Shown: one piece after another, positions 26,761 to 35,068 of the stretch
Layout of the letters: each line of letters starts with the position of its first letter
Numbering within the stretch: the stretch's first letter is position 1
Assembly: GCA_041743935.1 (NCBI GenBank)
Contig: JBGTLU010000005.1
Span: 65,351 to 129,350, forward strand
DNA length: 64,000 nt
Source: JBGTLU01 sp041743935
GTDB lineage: Bacteria > Bacteroidota > Bacteroidia > Sphingobacteriales > Sphingobacteriaceae
Direction of reading: 5' to 3'
Made by a program: the position numbers and the translations under genes
The notes under the pieces: generated by a model
The model's input: the letters and a program-made list of their open reading frames with translations, nothing else
Database searches by the model: none
Told to the model about the DNA's origin: nothing

Positions 26761-27909
26761 TTATTTATAATTTATAAAGGAATTTGCTTTTTTAATTTTT
26801 TTCCAACCATATTTATTTCTAATCTGATCTACTGTTTGGTTCAATTTATTATCCTTATCCTGATCAATAAAAAGATTTGTTTGTATAGTGGTAGATTTTA
26901 ATCCGCTTAGCCTTACTCCTATTAACCTAAGTTTCATATCCAATTTAAAGAGTTCAGAAAATAATTTTGTAACAGTTTGAGTAATTAATAAATCGTTTAC
27001 AGTTGCCGGAATGTGTGCTTGACGGTTAATTGTTTTAAAGTCTGGATAGCGAATTTTCACTGCAATACAAGTCGTAGATTTTTGTTGTGAACGTAATTTA
27101 TAAGTTAAGCGTTCACACATACCAGATAAAACAGCATTTAAATGTTCTATATCCGATATATCCACATCAAAAGTAGTTTCTTGAGAAATGGATTTGCTAT
27201 CTTGAATTCTTACCACTTCGCTGTAACAAATACCATTTGCTTTTTCCCATAAAACACCTCCCTGTTTTCCTAATAAATTAATAAGCATTTCAATAGGAAT
27301 GGATGCAAGATCCCCAATGGTATTTATTCCACGGCTAGTTAAAATTTCTGCCGTTTTTTCTCCTGCCATAGGTATTTTTGAAATAGGTAATGGCGCTAAA
27401 AACTCTTTCTCTTTGCCTGCTTCAATACATAATTCGCCATTTGGTTTTGCTAATCCGGTAGCAATTTTTGAAACGGTTTTGTTAGTAGATAAAGCCATTG
27501 AAATTGGCAATCCGGTTTGACGGATAATTTCTTTCCTTAGTTTTTTTGCATATTCAAATGCATTATAAAAAGTATCTAAACCACTTAAATCAACATAAAA
27601 CTCATCAATAGAAGCTTTTTCGTAATTAGGTGTATTATCAGCCAAAATGCTGGTTATTAAATCAGAATAATACTTGTAGGATGCCATGTCACCTCTAATC
27701 CAAATGGCGTCAGGAGAAAGTCTCTCAGCTTGTTTGGTTGGCATTCCGGCATGAACCCCTGATCTTCTGGCTTCATAACTACAAGAAGCAACTACTCCGC
27801 GTTCTCCCCCACCTACTATTACTGGCTTATCTATTAAACCCGGATTTTTAAGTCGTTCAACGGACACAAAAAAAGTATCTAAATCCAGGTGAAGTATTGC
27901 TCTTTTCAT
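26761..27909 (-). CDS. dinB: DNA polymerase IV (DinB, Y-family)
   Basis: An error-prone translesion polymerase of 382 residues. Catalytic acidic residues are D9 in HLDLD and D101-E102 in SIDEFYVDLSG. HhH and little-finger domains follow (KPNGELC, GEKTAEILTSRGI). The GIY-YIG-like gene follows in the same operon. The -7 box TATATTTG lies just beyond the perfect palindrome at 27925-27949, which covers the predicted start of transcription, so the LexA-like protein encoded divergently is the likely repressor. Confidence 0.95.
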   Translation of the reverse strand: MKRAILHLDLDTFFVSVERLKNPGLIDKPVIVGGGERGVVASCSYEARRSGVHAGMPTKQAERLSPDAIWIRGDMASYKYYSDLITSILADNTPNYEKASIDEFYVDLSGLDTFYNAFEYAKKLRKEIIRQTGLPISMALSTNKTVSKIATGLAKPNGELCIEAGKEKEFLAPLPISKIPMAGEKTAEILTSRGINTIGDLASIPIEMLINLLGKQGGVLWEKANGICYSEVVRIQDSKSISQETTFDVDISDIEHLNAVLSGMCERLTYKLRSQQKSTTCIAVKIRYPDFKTINRQAHIPATVNDLLITQTVTKLFSELFKLDMKLRLIGVRLSGLKSTTIQTNLFIDQDKDNKLNQTVDQIRNKYGWKKIKKANSFINYK

Positions 27910-27924
27910 TTTATTTTGCAGATC

Positions 27925-27949
27925 CTAATAAAGTTACTAACTTTATTAG
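27925..27949. promoter_or_regulatory. Perfect palindrome, candidate operator of the LexA-like repressor
   Basis: The arms CTAATAAAGTTA and TAACTTTATTAG are exact reverse complements around one central C. The element lies between divergent dinB and the LexA-like gene. It abuts the dinB -7 box and covers the dinB transcription start and the expected -33 zone of the repressor gene. A weaker similar sequence, CTAATAATTTTAG, lies at 27960-27972. The binding protein is inferred. Confidence 0.7.
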
Positions 27950-27957
27950 CAAATATA
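27950..27957 (-). promoter_or_regulatory. Bacteroidota -7 promoter element for dinB
   Basis: The minus strand reads TATATTTG, matching TAnnTTTG, 40 bases upstream of the dinB ATG and adjoining the palindrome. A CAA at 27977-27979 (TTG on the minus strand) would give a 19-base spacer. Confidence 0.6.
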
Positions 27958-28001
27958 AACTAATAATTTTAGCAAACAATAGTTATACTAAATTTTTTAC
28001 T

Positions 28002-28793
28002 ATGTCATATATTGCAGATAATATTAAATTTTTACGTAAACAAAAAAAAATAACCCAGCAGCAATTTGCTGATTTAATGGGAGTTAAACGTCCTGTAATA
28101 GGTGCGTATGAAGAAAAAAGAGCCGAGCCTAAAGCAGAGCTTCTTTATAAAATGGCCCAGGTTTTTGATATTACGGTAGATGAATTGGTAACCGAACGAA
28201 TTAATGAAAAATGGTTAATTAAGAAAGAAAAAGAAAAAATACTAGAACAAGATATTTTAAATCAGAAAATGCGAGTACTTAGTATTACGGTTGATTCTGA
28301 TGACAAAGAAAATATTGAATTAGTACCAATAAAAGCAAGTGCTGGTTATTTAAATGGATTTTCTGACCCACAATTTATTGCTGAACTACCCAAGTTTAAA
28401 TTACCAATGTTTAATAATGGTACGTTTCGCGCATTTGAACTGAAAGGAGATTCTATGCTTCCGCTTCAGCCCGGAACTTTTATTATTTCTGAATATGTAA
28501 GTGATTGGAACACCATAAAACCTGGCGAAACCTATGTGATTATTAGTAGTAATGATGGTATTGTTTATAAACGAATTATGAATGATCCTCGCAAAACAAA
28601 AAGCTTAAAACTTAAATCTGATAATCAAACCTACGAAACCTACACTATTCCAATAACCGAAGTTCTTGAAATTTGGAAAGCTAAAGCCTACATTAGCACC
28701 TTCTTTCCGGAACCAATAAATGAACCATCCATAGAAAAACTTACTGAAATGGTTCAGCAATTACAAAAATCTGTTTCGGGTATTAAAAACTAA
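28002..28793 (+). CDS. LexA-like self-cleaving XRE repressor (HTH plus S24 peptidase)
   Basis: A repressor of 263 residues. An XRE-type helix-turn-helix (about 5-60, ITQQQFADLMGVKRPVIGAY) is followed by an S24/LexA-type latent protease. The cleavage site is A114-G115 (KASAGYLNG), with S151 in GDSM and K190 in VYKR, spaced much as in LexA. It should cleave itself on RecA activation and derepress dinB. The ATG at 28002 is preferred over a longer frame that would run through the palindrome. The stop overlaps the bioF ATG (TAATG). Confidence 0.85.
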   Translation: MSYIADNIKFLRKQKKITQQQFADLMGVKRPVIGAYEEKRAEPKAELLYKMAQVFDITVDELVTERINEKWLIKKEKEKILEQDILNQKMRVLSITVDSDDKENIELVPIKASAGYLNGFSDPQFIAELPKFKLPMFNNGTFRAFELKGDSMLPLQPGTFIISEYVSDWNTIKPGETYVIISSNDGIVYKRIMNDPRKTKSLKLKSDNQTYETYTIPITEVLEIWKAKAYISTFFPEPINEPSIEKLTEMVQQLQKSVSGIKN

Positions 28794-29914
28794 TGAACAC
28801 AGATATAAATTATGCTTTTCTTACCAAAGCGTTAAATGAACGTATTGAAAATAATTCACTTAGATTTTTACAAAATTCTACTGGTATAGATTTCTGTTCT
28901 AATGATTATTTAGGATTTTCCAGGTCTGCTGAATTACAAAATTTAATAGCTACAGAAATAAAAACGAATAACATTTTATCGGTTGGCAGTACCGGTTCAA
29001 GATTAATTTCCGGGAATAGTACATACGTAGAAGAATTAGAACAATACATTGCAACTTTCCATGAATCAGAAACTGGTTTAATTTTTAATTCGGGATACGA
29101 TGCAAATCTTGGATTATTTTCATGCATTGCTAAACGTGGTGATACTATTATCACAGACGAATTAATACATGCATGCATAATAGACGGTGCTAGATTAAGT
29201 CATGCAAATAGATACATTTTCAAACACAATGATTTAACAAGTTTAGACCATAAGCTAAAATTAGCAAGAGGAAATATATTTGTGGGGATAGAAAGTATTT
29301 ATTCTATGGATGGCGATACAGCACCAATAGAAGAAATAGCTCATTTATGTAAAAAATATAATGCTCATTTAATTGTAGATGAAGCACATGCAACCGGAGT
29401 AATTGGTATAAATGGCAAAGGTCTTGTACATCAATTTAAACTGCAACAAGAAGTTTTTGCTAGAGTACACACCTTTGGTAAAGCAATGGGTTGCCATGGT
29501 GCCATAGTATTGGGCAACAAACAATTACGTGATTATTTAATAAACTTTGCACGCCCTTTTATATATTCTACTGCTCTACCGTTTCATACTTTAGCCAGTA
29601 TAAAATGTGCTTATAAACTTTTAGAAAATAATGCTTCCATCCTTTCTGAATTAAATGATAAAATACAATTATTTAAGAAAATGGTACAGCAAGAAATGTT
29701 AATACCGAGCAATAGTCCTATTCAATCCCTCTTAATTACGGGTAATACACAATGCAGAGAAGCGGCAAATAAAATTCAACAAAGTAATTTCAATGTAAAA
29801 CCCATCTTAAGTCCTACTGTGCCAATAGGTAAAGAGCGCATAAGAATTTGTATACATGCTCATAATACAAATGACGATATCCGGAAATTAATCTCTATAG
29901 TTAATACTTTATGA
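28793..29914 (+). CDS. bioF: 8-amino-7-oxononanoate synthase
   Basis: BioF condenses pimeloyl thioester with alanine in biotin synthesis, using PLP. D196-E197-A-H199 (VDEAHATG) and the PLP lysine K230 in HTFGKAMGCHG are visible. The length of 373 residues is typical. The ATG overlaps the stop of the LexA-like gene and the stop overlaps bioD, so the three are translationally coupled. bioA, bioB, bioC and bioH are not in the window. Confidence 0.93.
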   Translation: MNTDINYAFLTKALNERIENNSLRFLQNSTGIDFCSNDYLGFSRSAELQNLIATEIKTNNILSVGSTGSRLISGNSTYVEELEQYIATFHESETGLIFNSGYDANLGLFSCIAKRGDTIITDELIHACIIDGARLSHANRYIFKHNDLTSLDHKLKLARGNIFVGIESIYSMDGDTAPIEEIAHLCKKYNAHLIVDEAHATGVIGINGKGLVHQFKLQQEVFARVHTFGKAMGCHGAIVLGNKQLRDYLINFARPFIYSTALPFHTLASIKCAYKLLENNASILSELNDKIQLFKKMVQQEMLIPSNSPIQSLLITGNTQCREAANKIQQSNFNVKPILSPTVPIGKERIRICIHAHNTNDDIRKLISIVNTL

Positions 29915-30519
29915 AACCCATTTTTATAACAGGTATAGGTACAGATGTTGGTAAAACAATATTTTCTGCAGTTATTACCGAAAAACTAAAAGCAAATTAT
30001 TGGAAACCAATACAATGCGGAAGTTTAGAATTTACAGATAGCATGCAAGTAGCAAAACTGTTAACTAATTCACAATCCATCATTTATCCTGAAGCTTATT
30101 TACTTAAGGGTCCGTATTCTCCGCATAAAGCAGCAGCATTAGAAAATATTTCGATTGATATACATGCCATACAATTACCTAAAACAAATAATCAATTAAT
30201 TGTTGAGGGTGCTGGAGGTTTGATGGTCCCTATTAACAAGGATTACTTAATAATAGATTTAATTAAAAAATTTAATGCCGAAGTAATTTTAGTTGCCAAA
30301 AATTATTTAGGAAGCATTAATCATACTTTATTAAGTATAGAAGTATTAAAATTTCATAATATTCCTGTTAAGGGCATTGTATTTTCGGGAGAAAGTGATA
30401 CAAGTTCAGAAGAAATAAAACTACATTTCTCTGGCTTAAACTGTCTAGGAACGATACCTCACTTAAGTACGTTAAACCCTACTAATATAAAAGAAGCTGG
30501 TAAGCAGATTACTATTTAA
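29911..30519 (+). CDS. bioD: Dethiobiotin synthetase
   Basis: BioD closes the ureido ring of dethiobiotin with CO2 and ATP. The P-loop GTDVGKT is at residues 10-16, followed by VEGAGGLMVPI and LVAKNYLGSINHT. At 202 residues it is of normal length. It overlaps bioF by 4 bases (ATGA) and its stop overlaps the convergent RNase Z gene. Confidence 0.93.
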   Translation: MKPIFITGIGTDVGKTIFSAVITEKLKANYWKPIQCGSLEFTDSMQVAKLLTNSQSIIYPEAYLLKGPYSPHKAAALENISIDIHAIQLPKTNNQLIVEGAGGLMVPINKDYLIIDLIKKFNAEVILVAKNYLGSINHTLLSIEVLKFHNIPVKGIVFSGESDTSSEEIKLHFSGLNCLGTIPHLSTLNPTNIKEAGKQITI

Positions 30520-31427
30520 ATAGTAAATGTTTCGCCTTCTACTGCCAAAAATGTTTTAGGAAAAACCGATTGTGCCTCTTCTAGTAAAGGATGTAAATCA
30601 TTGTAACGAGCAGAAAAATGGCCAATTAATAATTTTTTAACATTAGCCATTTCAGCAATTTTAGCGGCTTGTAAAGCAGTAGTATGATAGGTTTCAGTAG
30701 CACGTTCAATTCTATCGTGTAAAAATGTTGCTTCATGATACAGAGCATCTACGCCTGAAATTTGGTCTAAAAAAGTGGTAATCATGATAGTATCCGAACA
30801 ATATGCATAGGCTCTGGGAACAGGTGGGTCAAATGTAATTTCACTATTCCTGATTAAAACCCCATCTGCGGTTTCAAAATCTGCGCCTAATTTTATTTCG
30901 GGAATTTTTTCTACCGGAATTTGTAATTCTTCCAGTTTATCTTTTCTAATGTTTCTAGGTTTGGGAGTTTCCTTAAAAATAAATCCCGTACAAGGAAGTC
31001 GGTGACTAAGAAGTATAGTTTCCACCGTTATATCATCGTTTGTGTAAATAATTTCAGTGGTACTCGCTTGAGTTGGTATGTAGTTTATCGGAAATTTTAT
31101 TTCCGTTTTAGAGTGTTTTAGATGAATTTCTATAATTTCTTGTAATTCAGGAGGGGCAATAATATCCATCGGGTTTGTTCTACCGTCTAAATTTAAACTG
31201 GATAATAATCCAACAAGACCTAAATAATGATCGCCGTGGAGATGACTAATAAAAATACAATCTATTTTGCTTCTTTTTAAACCAAATCTGTTAAGTTGAA
31301 TTTGTGTACCCTCACCACAATCAATTAGATAAAATCGTTCATTAATATTTAATAATTGTGAACTAGGAAAACGATTGAAAGCAGGTGTTGCGGAACTACT
31401 TCCGAGAATGGTTACTTCGAATTTCAT
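30516..31427 (-). CDS. rnz: Ribonuclease Z
   Basis: A metallo-beta-lactamase-fold endonuclease that trims tRNA 3' ends. The zinc motif SHLHGDH is at residues 61-67 (H62, H64, D66, H67), with GLVGLL and the later H..H ligands GHFSARY. The length of 303 residues matches the short RNase Z class. It lies 15 bases downstream of the STAS gene on the same strand, so the two are probably co-transcribed. Confidence 0.93.
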   Translation of the reverse strand: MKFEVTILGSSSATPAFNRFPSSQLLNINERFYLIDCGEGTQIQLNRFGLKRSKIDCIFISHLHGDHYLGLVGLLSSLNLDGRTNPMDIIAPPELQEIIEIHLKHSKTEIKFPINYIPTQASTTEIIYTNDDITVETILLSHRLPCTGFIFKETPKPRNIRKDKLEELQIPVEKIPEIKLGADFETADGVLIRNSEITFDPPVPRAYAYCSDTIMITTFLDQISGVDALYHEATFLHDRIERATETYHTTALQAAKIAEMANVKKLLIGHFSARYNDLHPLLEEAQSVFPKTFLAVEGETFTI

Positions 31428-31442
31428 ACTCGGAAAATGAGA

Positions 31443-31823
31443 TTAACTATTCTGTTCTTTTCTTAAATCGCGCTCAATTTCTTCTATAAAAATTAAATCA
31501 ACCGCTTCGTTGATGGTTGGAACACAATTTAATACCGTTTGTAATTGCGAGATTTCTATAAGTTTAATCACAGATGCTTGTGCATTTGCTATTACGAAAG
31601 TTCCATTCGAATTTTTAGACAATCGATTCCCAACAAGTAAAGAACTTAAACCAGAAGAATCTGTGTATTTTACATCCGATAAATCTAATATTACATTACG
31701 AAACGATTCATTATTCAATAAGATAAGTTCTGATTTTAGCATAGGAGCTATAATAGAATTAAGCTTATTCTCTTCTAACTTGAAGGTTACGTACTTATCG
31801 TGTTTATCTATGGAAAATTTCAT
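31443..31823 (-). CDS. STAS-domain protein (anti-sigma factor antagonist type)
   Basis: A 126-residue protein whose STAS domain has the phosphoacceptor segment YTDSSGLSSLL (S56/S57). The family binds anti-sigma kinases (RsbV/SpoIIAA type). No kinase or phosphatase partner is nearby. It lies upstream of RNase Z in the same operon, a link not explained by known STAS biology. Confidence 0.85.
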   Translation of the reverse strand: MKFSIDKHDKYVTFKLEENKLNSIIAPMLKSELILLNNESFRNVILDLSDVKYTDSSGLSSLLVGNRLSKNSNGTFVIANAQASVIKLIEISQLQTVLNCVPTINEAVDLIFIEEIERDLRKEQNS

Positions 31824-31881
31824 GAGCTAATTAATTGGCAGCTAAAATACATCAAATTGGTTGAAATCAAAATTTATAAAG

Positions 31882-32826
31882 TTATTTACCATGTAAGAAC
31901 TTCATAACATTTGCTTCTATTCTATTGCTAATAGATTCCTGATTTGGCTTTTGAAATGTTTCACCTGTTATTTTTTCAAATAATTCTATATACCTAATTG
32001 AAATATTTTGTACGATTTCCTCTGTCATTTCCGGAATTACTTCTCCATCTTTACCCTGAAAGCCTTTCTCAATTAACCATCTTCTAACAAATTCTTTTGA
32101 TAATTGTTTTTGCTCCTCTCCTAGTTTTTGTCGTTGTTCAAAACCGTCGGCATAAAAATATCTGGAAGAATCTGGAGTATGAATTTCATCTATTAAAACA
32201 ATTTTTCCGTCCTTTTTTCCAAACTCATATTTGGTATCAACCAATATTAATCCTTGTTTGGCAGCTATTTGTGTACCCCGTTCAAAAAGTGCAAAAGCAT
32301 ATTCTTCTAATTGAGCATAGTCATTTGCATTCACAATGTTTTGTTTTATAATATCTTCTTTAGAAATATCTAAATCATGGCCTTCTTTTGCTTTAGTTGT
32401 TGGAGTAATGATAGGAGATGGCAGTTTGTCGTTCTCTTTTAATCCATCTGGCAAATGAACACCACAGACCATTCTTTTTCCGGACTTATATTCTCTCCAT
32501 GCATGCCCAGCTAAATAACCACGTACCACCATTTCAATCTCAAAAGGTTCGCAAATATGACCAATAGTAACATTGGGGTCGGGTACTGCTATCACCCAAT
32601 TAGGTACAATATCCTTAGTTGCTTCTAAAAATTTAGCTGCTATCTGATTTAAAACTTGCCCTTTATAAGGAATTGGTTCAGGCAGAACTACATCAAAAGC
32701 AGATATTCTATCGCTAGCAACCATTACCAGATAAGTATCTGATATGGTATATACATCTCTAACTTTACCGCGATAATGTTTTACTTGACCAGGAAAATTA
32801 AAATTACTTTCTTTTAGTGATTGCAT
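31882..32826 (-). CDS. purC: Phosphoribosylaminoimidazole-succinocarboxamide synthase
   Basis: PurC joins CAIR and aspartate in purine synthesis. Visible motifs are YRGKVRDVYTISD near the N-terminus, the SDRISAFDVVLPEPIPYKGQ region, EMVVRGYLAGHAWREY and LIDEIHTPDSSRYFYAD. At 314 residues it is the longer form. No other purine genes are in the window. Confidence 0.95.
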   Translation of the reverse strand: MQSLKESNFNFPGQVKHYRGKVRDVYTISDTYLVMVASDRISAFDVVLPEPIPYKGQVLNQIAAKFLEATKDIVPNWVIAVPDPNVTIGHICEPFEIEMVVRGYLAGHAWREYKSGKRMVCGVHLPDGLKENDKLPSPIITPTTKAKEGHDLDISKEDIIKQNIVNANDYAQLEEYAFALFERGTQIAAKQGLILVDTKYEFGKKDGKIVLIDEIHTPDSSRYFYADGFEQRQKLGEEQKQLSKEFVRRWLIEKGFQGKDGEVIPEMTEEIVQNISIRYIELFEKITGETFQKPNQESISNRIEANVMKFLHGK

Positions 32827-32893
32827 TATTTGTTGCAGACAATGAAATGGTTAAAAATTAAGGCTATTTGTGTAAGGAAATCCAGTTATACAA

Positions 32894-33847
32894 TTATATA
32901 TCACCGTATGCTTTCAAAATTTTCCTCACCAGTTTATGTCTTACAACGTCATCACCATTTAGATGGATGATATCAATATTATCTATGTCTTTCAATATTT
33001 CTATAGCATGTGGCAAACCAGACATTTGTTTTTTGGGTAAATCAATTTGTGTGATATCTCCGGTAACAATAAACTTTGCCGATGGCCCCATGCGCGTTAA
33101 AAACATTTTAAGTTGCATATCGGTGGCATTTTGTGCTTCATCTAAAATAACAAATGCATTATCCAAAGTTCTGCCGCGCATAAATGCTAATGGAGCAATT
33201 TCGATGGTCCGATTTTCTAAATAGACTTTTAGTTTTTCTGCCGGTATCATATCATCCAACGCATCATATAATGGTCGTAAATAAGGATCAATTTTTTCTT
33301 TTAAGTCTCCTGGTAAAAAACCTAAATTTTCTCCAGCTTCTACCGCCGGACGAGTAAGGATAATTCGTTTAATTTCTTTGTTTTTTAATGCTCTTACAGC
33401 AAGTGCAACTGCGGTATAGGTTTTACCAGTTCCTGCAGGTCCAATTGCAAAGATTATATCATTGGTTAGTGCAGATTGAACCATACGACGTTGATTCACA
33501 CTTCTGGCTCTAACCATGATGCCATTTGGCCCAAAAACTATCACTTCATCGTTTGATGCAGTTTTAGAATCAGTAACAGGAATAGAATGATTTAACTCAA
33601 TGCCTAAAATACTATCAAAATCATTGGCAGCAATGGTATTAAATTTTTCAAGATGATTGGTTATTCGTTGAAAGAGATCAGAAAAAATCGCAATCTCTTT
33701 ATCATCTCCAAGTACTTTCACCTCAGAGCCTCTTGCTACTATTTTTAATTTTGGAAACTTCTTTTTTAGAATTTCAAAATGCTCATTATTAGGCCCCCAC
33801 AGCGTAGCAGGATTCAATGAGTCGAGCGTGATTAATACTTCGTTCAA
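32894..33847 (-). CDS. phoH: PhoH family P-loop protein
   Basis: A cytosolic ATPase/RNA-helicase-like protein of 317 residues. Walker A GPAGTGKT is at 136-143, Walker B-like FVILDEAQNATDMQLKMFLTR follows, and an N-terminal region of unknown fold precedes them. Family members are linked to phosphate starvation and RNA metabolism. The start codon is TTG at 33847, since an in-frame stop lies only four codons upstream and no ATG is available. Confidence 0.88.
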   Translation of the reverse strand: MNEVLITLDSLNPATLWGPNNEHFEILKKKFPKLKIVARGSEVKVLGDDKEIAIFSDLFQRITNHLEKFNTIAANDFDSILGIELNHSIPVTDSKTASNDEVIVFGPNGIMVRARSVNQRRMVQSALTNDIIFAIGPAGTGKTYTAVALAVRALKNKEIKRIILTRPAVEAGENLGFLPGDLKEKIDPYLRPLYDALDDMIPAEKLKVYLENRTIEIAPLAFMRGRTLDNAFVILDEAQNATDMQLKMFLTRMGPSAKFIVTGDITQIDLPKKQMSGLPHAIEILKDIDNIDIIHLNGDDVVRHKLVRKILKAYGDI

Positions 33848-33933
33848 ATTATATATGTTTTAACTGCTTTGTTCGGCTAAAAATACAATATTTGTACACT
33901 AAACTACAAGTTAAAAAAGATATTTAATTTAGA

Positions 33934-34716
33934 ATGACAATCATAACTTTAACCACAGATCTTGGCGACAAAGATTTTTACCAAAGTGCATTGAAAGGCT
34001 CCATTCTAAATCAATTACCTACGGTAAATATCATTGATATCTCACACAACATTGCTTTATTTGATATTGCACAAGCGGCTTTTACTGTACGGAATTCGTA
34101 TAAATTCTTTCCCAAAGGTACGGTACATGTTATTGGGGTGGATACAGGATATACATCTAAACCAAAATATTTAGCCTTAGCATCTGATGGACATTATTTT
34201 GTTGGGCCAGACAATGGCATTTTTTCTTTACTTTTTGATAAAGATCCAACAAAAATTGTAGAAATTACCTTACAAATTAATGCAGAAACACCACATTTTC
34301 CAATCAAGGATATCTTTGTAAAAGCAGCTTGTCATTTAGCTAACGGTGGCACCTTAGATGTATTGGGAAAACAGATTTCAGATGTAAACAGAAGAGGAAT
34401 ATTACAACCTACAAATGATAAACAATATATCTTAGGCAGTGTAATTTATGTTGATTCTTTTGAAAACGTAATCACCAATATATCCAAAGAACTTTTTAAC
34501 CGAATTAGAAAAAACCGCAGTTTTGAAATTTCATTCAAAAGAAACGAGAGTATTACTAGTATAAGTAAGTTATATAACGATGTACCAGAAGGAGAAAAAC
34601 TTTGCTTATTTGGCTTAAGTAACTACTTAGAAATAGCAATTAATAAGGGAAATGCAGCCGGATTATTGGGCTTAAAATTAGGAGACAGTGTAAGAATTGA
34701 GTTTTATGATCAATAG
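33934..34716 (+). CDS. SAM hydroxide adenosyltransferase-like protein (DUF62 family)
   Basis: A 260-residue protein of the chlorinase/fluorinase fold. Non-halogenating members split SAM with water to adenosine and methionine. Visible motifs are TLTTDLGDKDFY at the N-terminus, VIDISHNI, VVD-type GVDTGYTSKP and FVGPDNGIFS, with FENVITNIS in the C-terminal barrel. The halogenase-specific insertion is not recognised. The last codons overlap the next gene. The physiological role of this family is not settled. Confidence 0.85.
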   Translation: MTIITLTTDLGDKDFYQSALKGSILNQLPTVNIIDISHNIALFDIAQAAFTVRNSYKFFPKGTVHVIGVDTGYTSKPKYLALASDGHYFVGPDNGIFSLLFDKDPTKIVEITLQINAETPHFPIKDIFVKAACHLANGGTLDVLGKQISDVNRRGILQPTNDKQYILGSVIYVDSFENVITNISKELFNRIRKNRSFEISFKRNESITSISKLYNDVPEGEKLCLFGLSNYLEIAINKGNAAGLLGLKLGDSVRIEFYDQ

Positions 34717-34999
34717 AGTTGTAAATATGTCTTTTCACGAGGAAAACGTGGAAGAGTTTTTATCCATTTTTAATTCAAGTAAAGAACGTATTAGAGCTGT
34801 TGAAGGGTGCTTGCATTTAGAGCTATGGAAAGATATAGATAATCCAAACAAGTTCTCAACCTATAGTAAATGGCAAAATACAGAAAGCCTTAACAAATAC
34901 CGAAGCTCTGAATTTTTTAAAGCGACATGGGCAAAAACAAAAGTCTTGTTCGATGCAAAACCAATAGCTACGAGTTTTAGTCAGCAAATTGTAATTTAA
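34706..34999 (+). CDS. Antibiotic biosynthesis monooxygenase (ABM)-type protein
   Basis: A 97-residue dimeric alpha-beta barrel protein: NRVVNMSFHEENVEEFLSIF, GCLHLELWKDIDNPNKF, YSKWQNTESLNKYRSSEFF. Such proteins include heme-degrading and quinol monooxygenases, and the substrate here is unknown. The ATG at 34706 lies inside the preceding gene, overlapping it by 11 bases in another frame, so translation is coupled to the SAM hydrolase-like protein. Confidence 0.8.
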   Translation: MINRVVNMSFHEENVEEFLSIFNSSKERIRAVEGCLHLELWKDIDNPNKFSTYSKWQNTESLNKYRSSEFFKATWAKTKVLFDAKPIATSFSQQIVI

Positions 35000-35043
35000 T
35001 GCATTAAAACTGAAACAGCCTACATCAAATTTTGTTAAAAATG

Positions 35044-35051
35044 TATCTTTG
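35044..35051 (+). promoter_or_regulatory. Bacteroidota -7 promoter element for the ABC exporter gene
   Basis: TATCTTTG matches TAnnTTTG and ends 17 bases before the ATG at 35069. The nearest TTTG is too close to serve as -33. Confidence 0.5.
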
Positions 35052-35068
35052 CCACCTAAACAGAAAAT

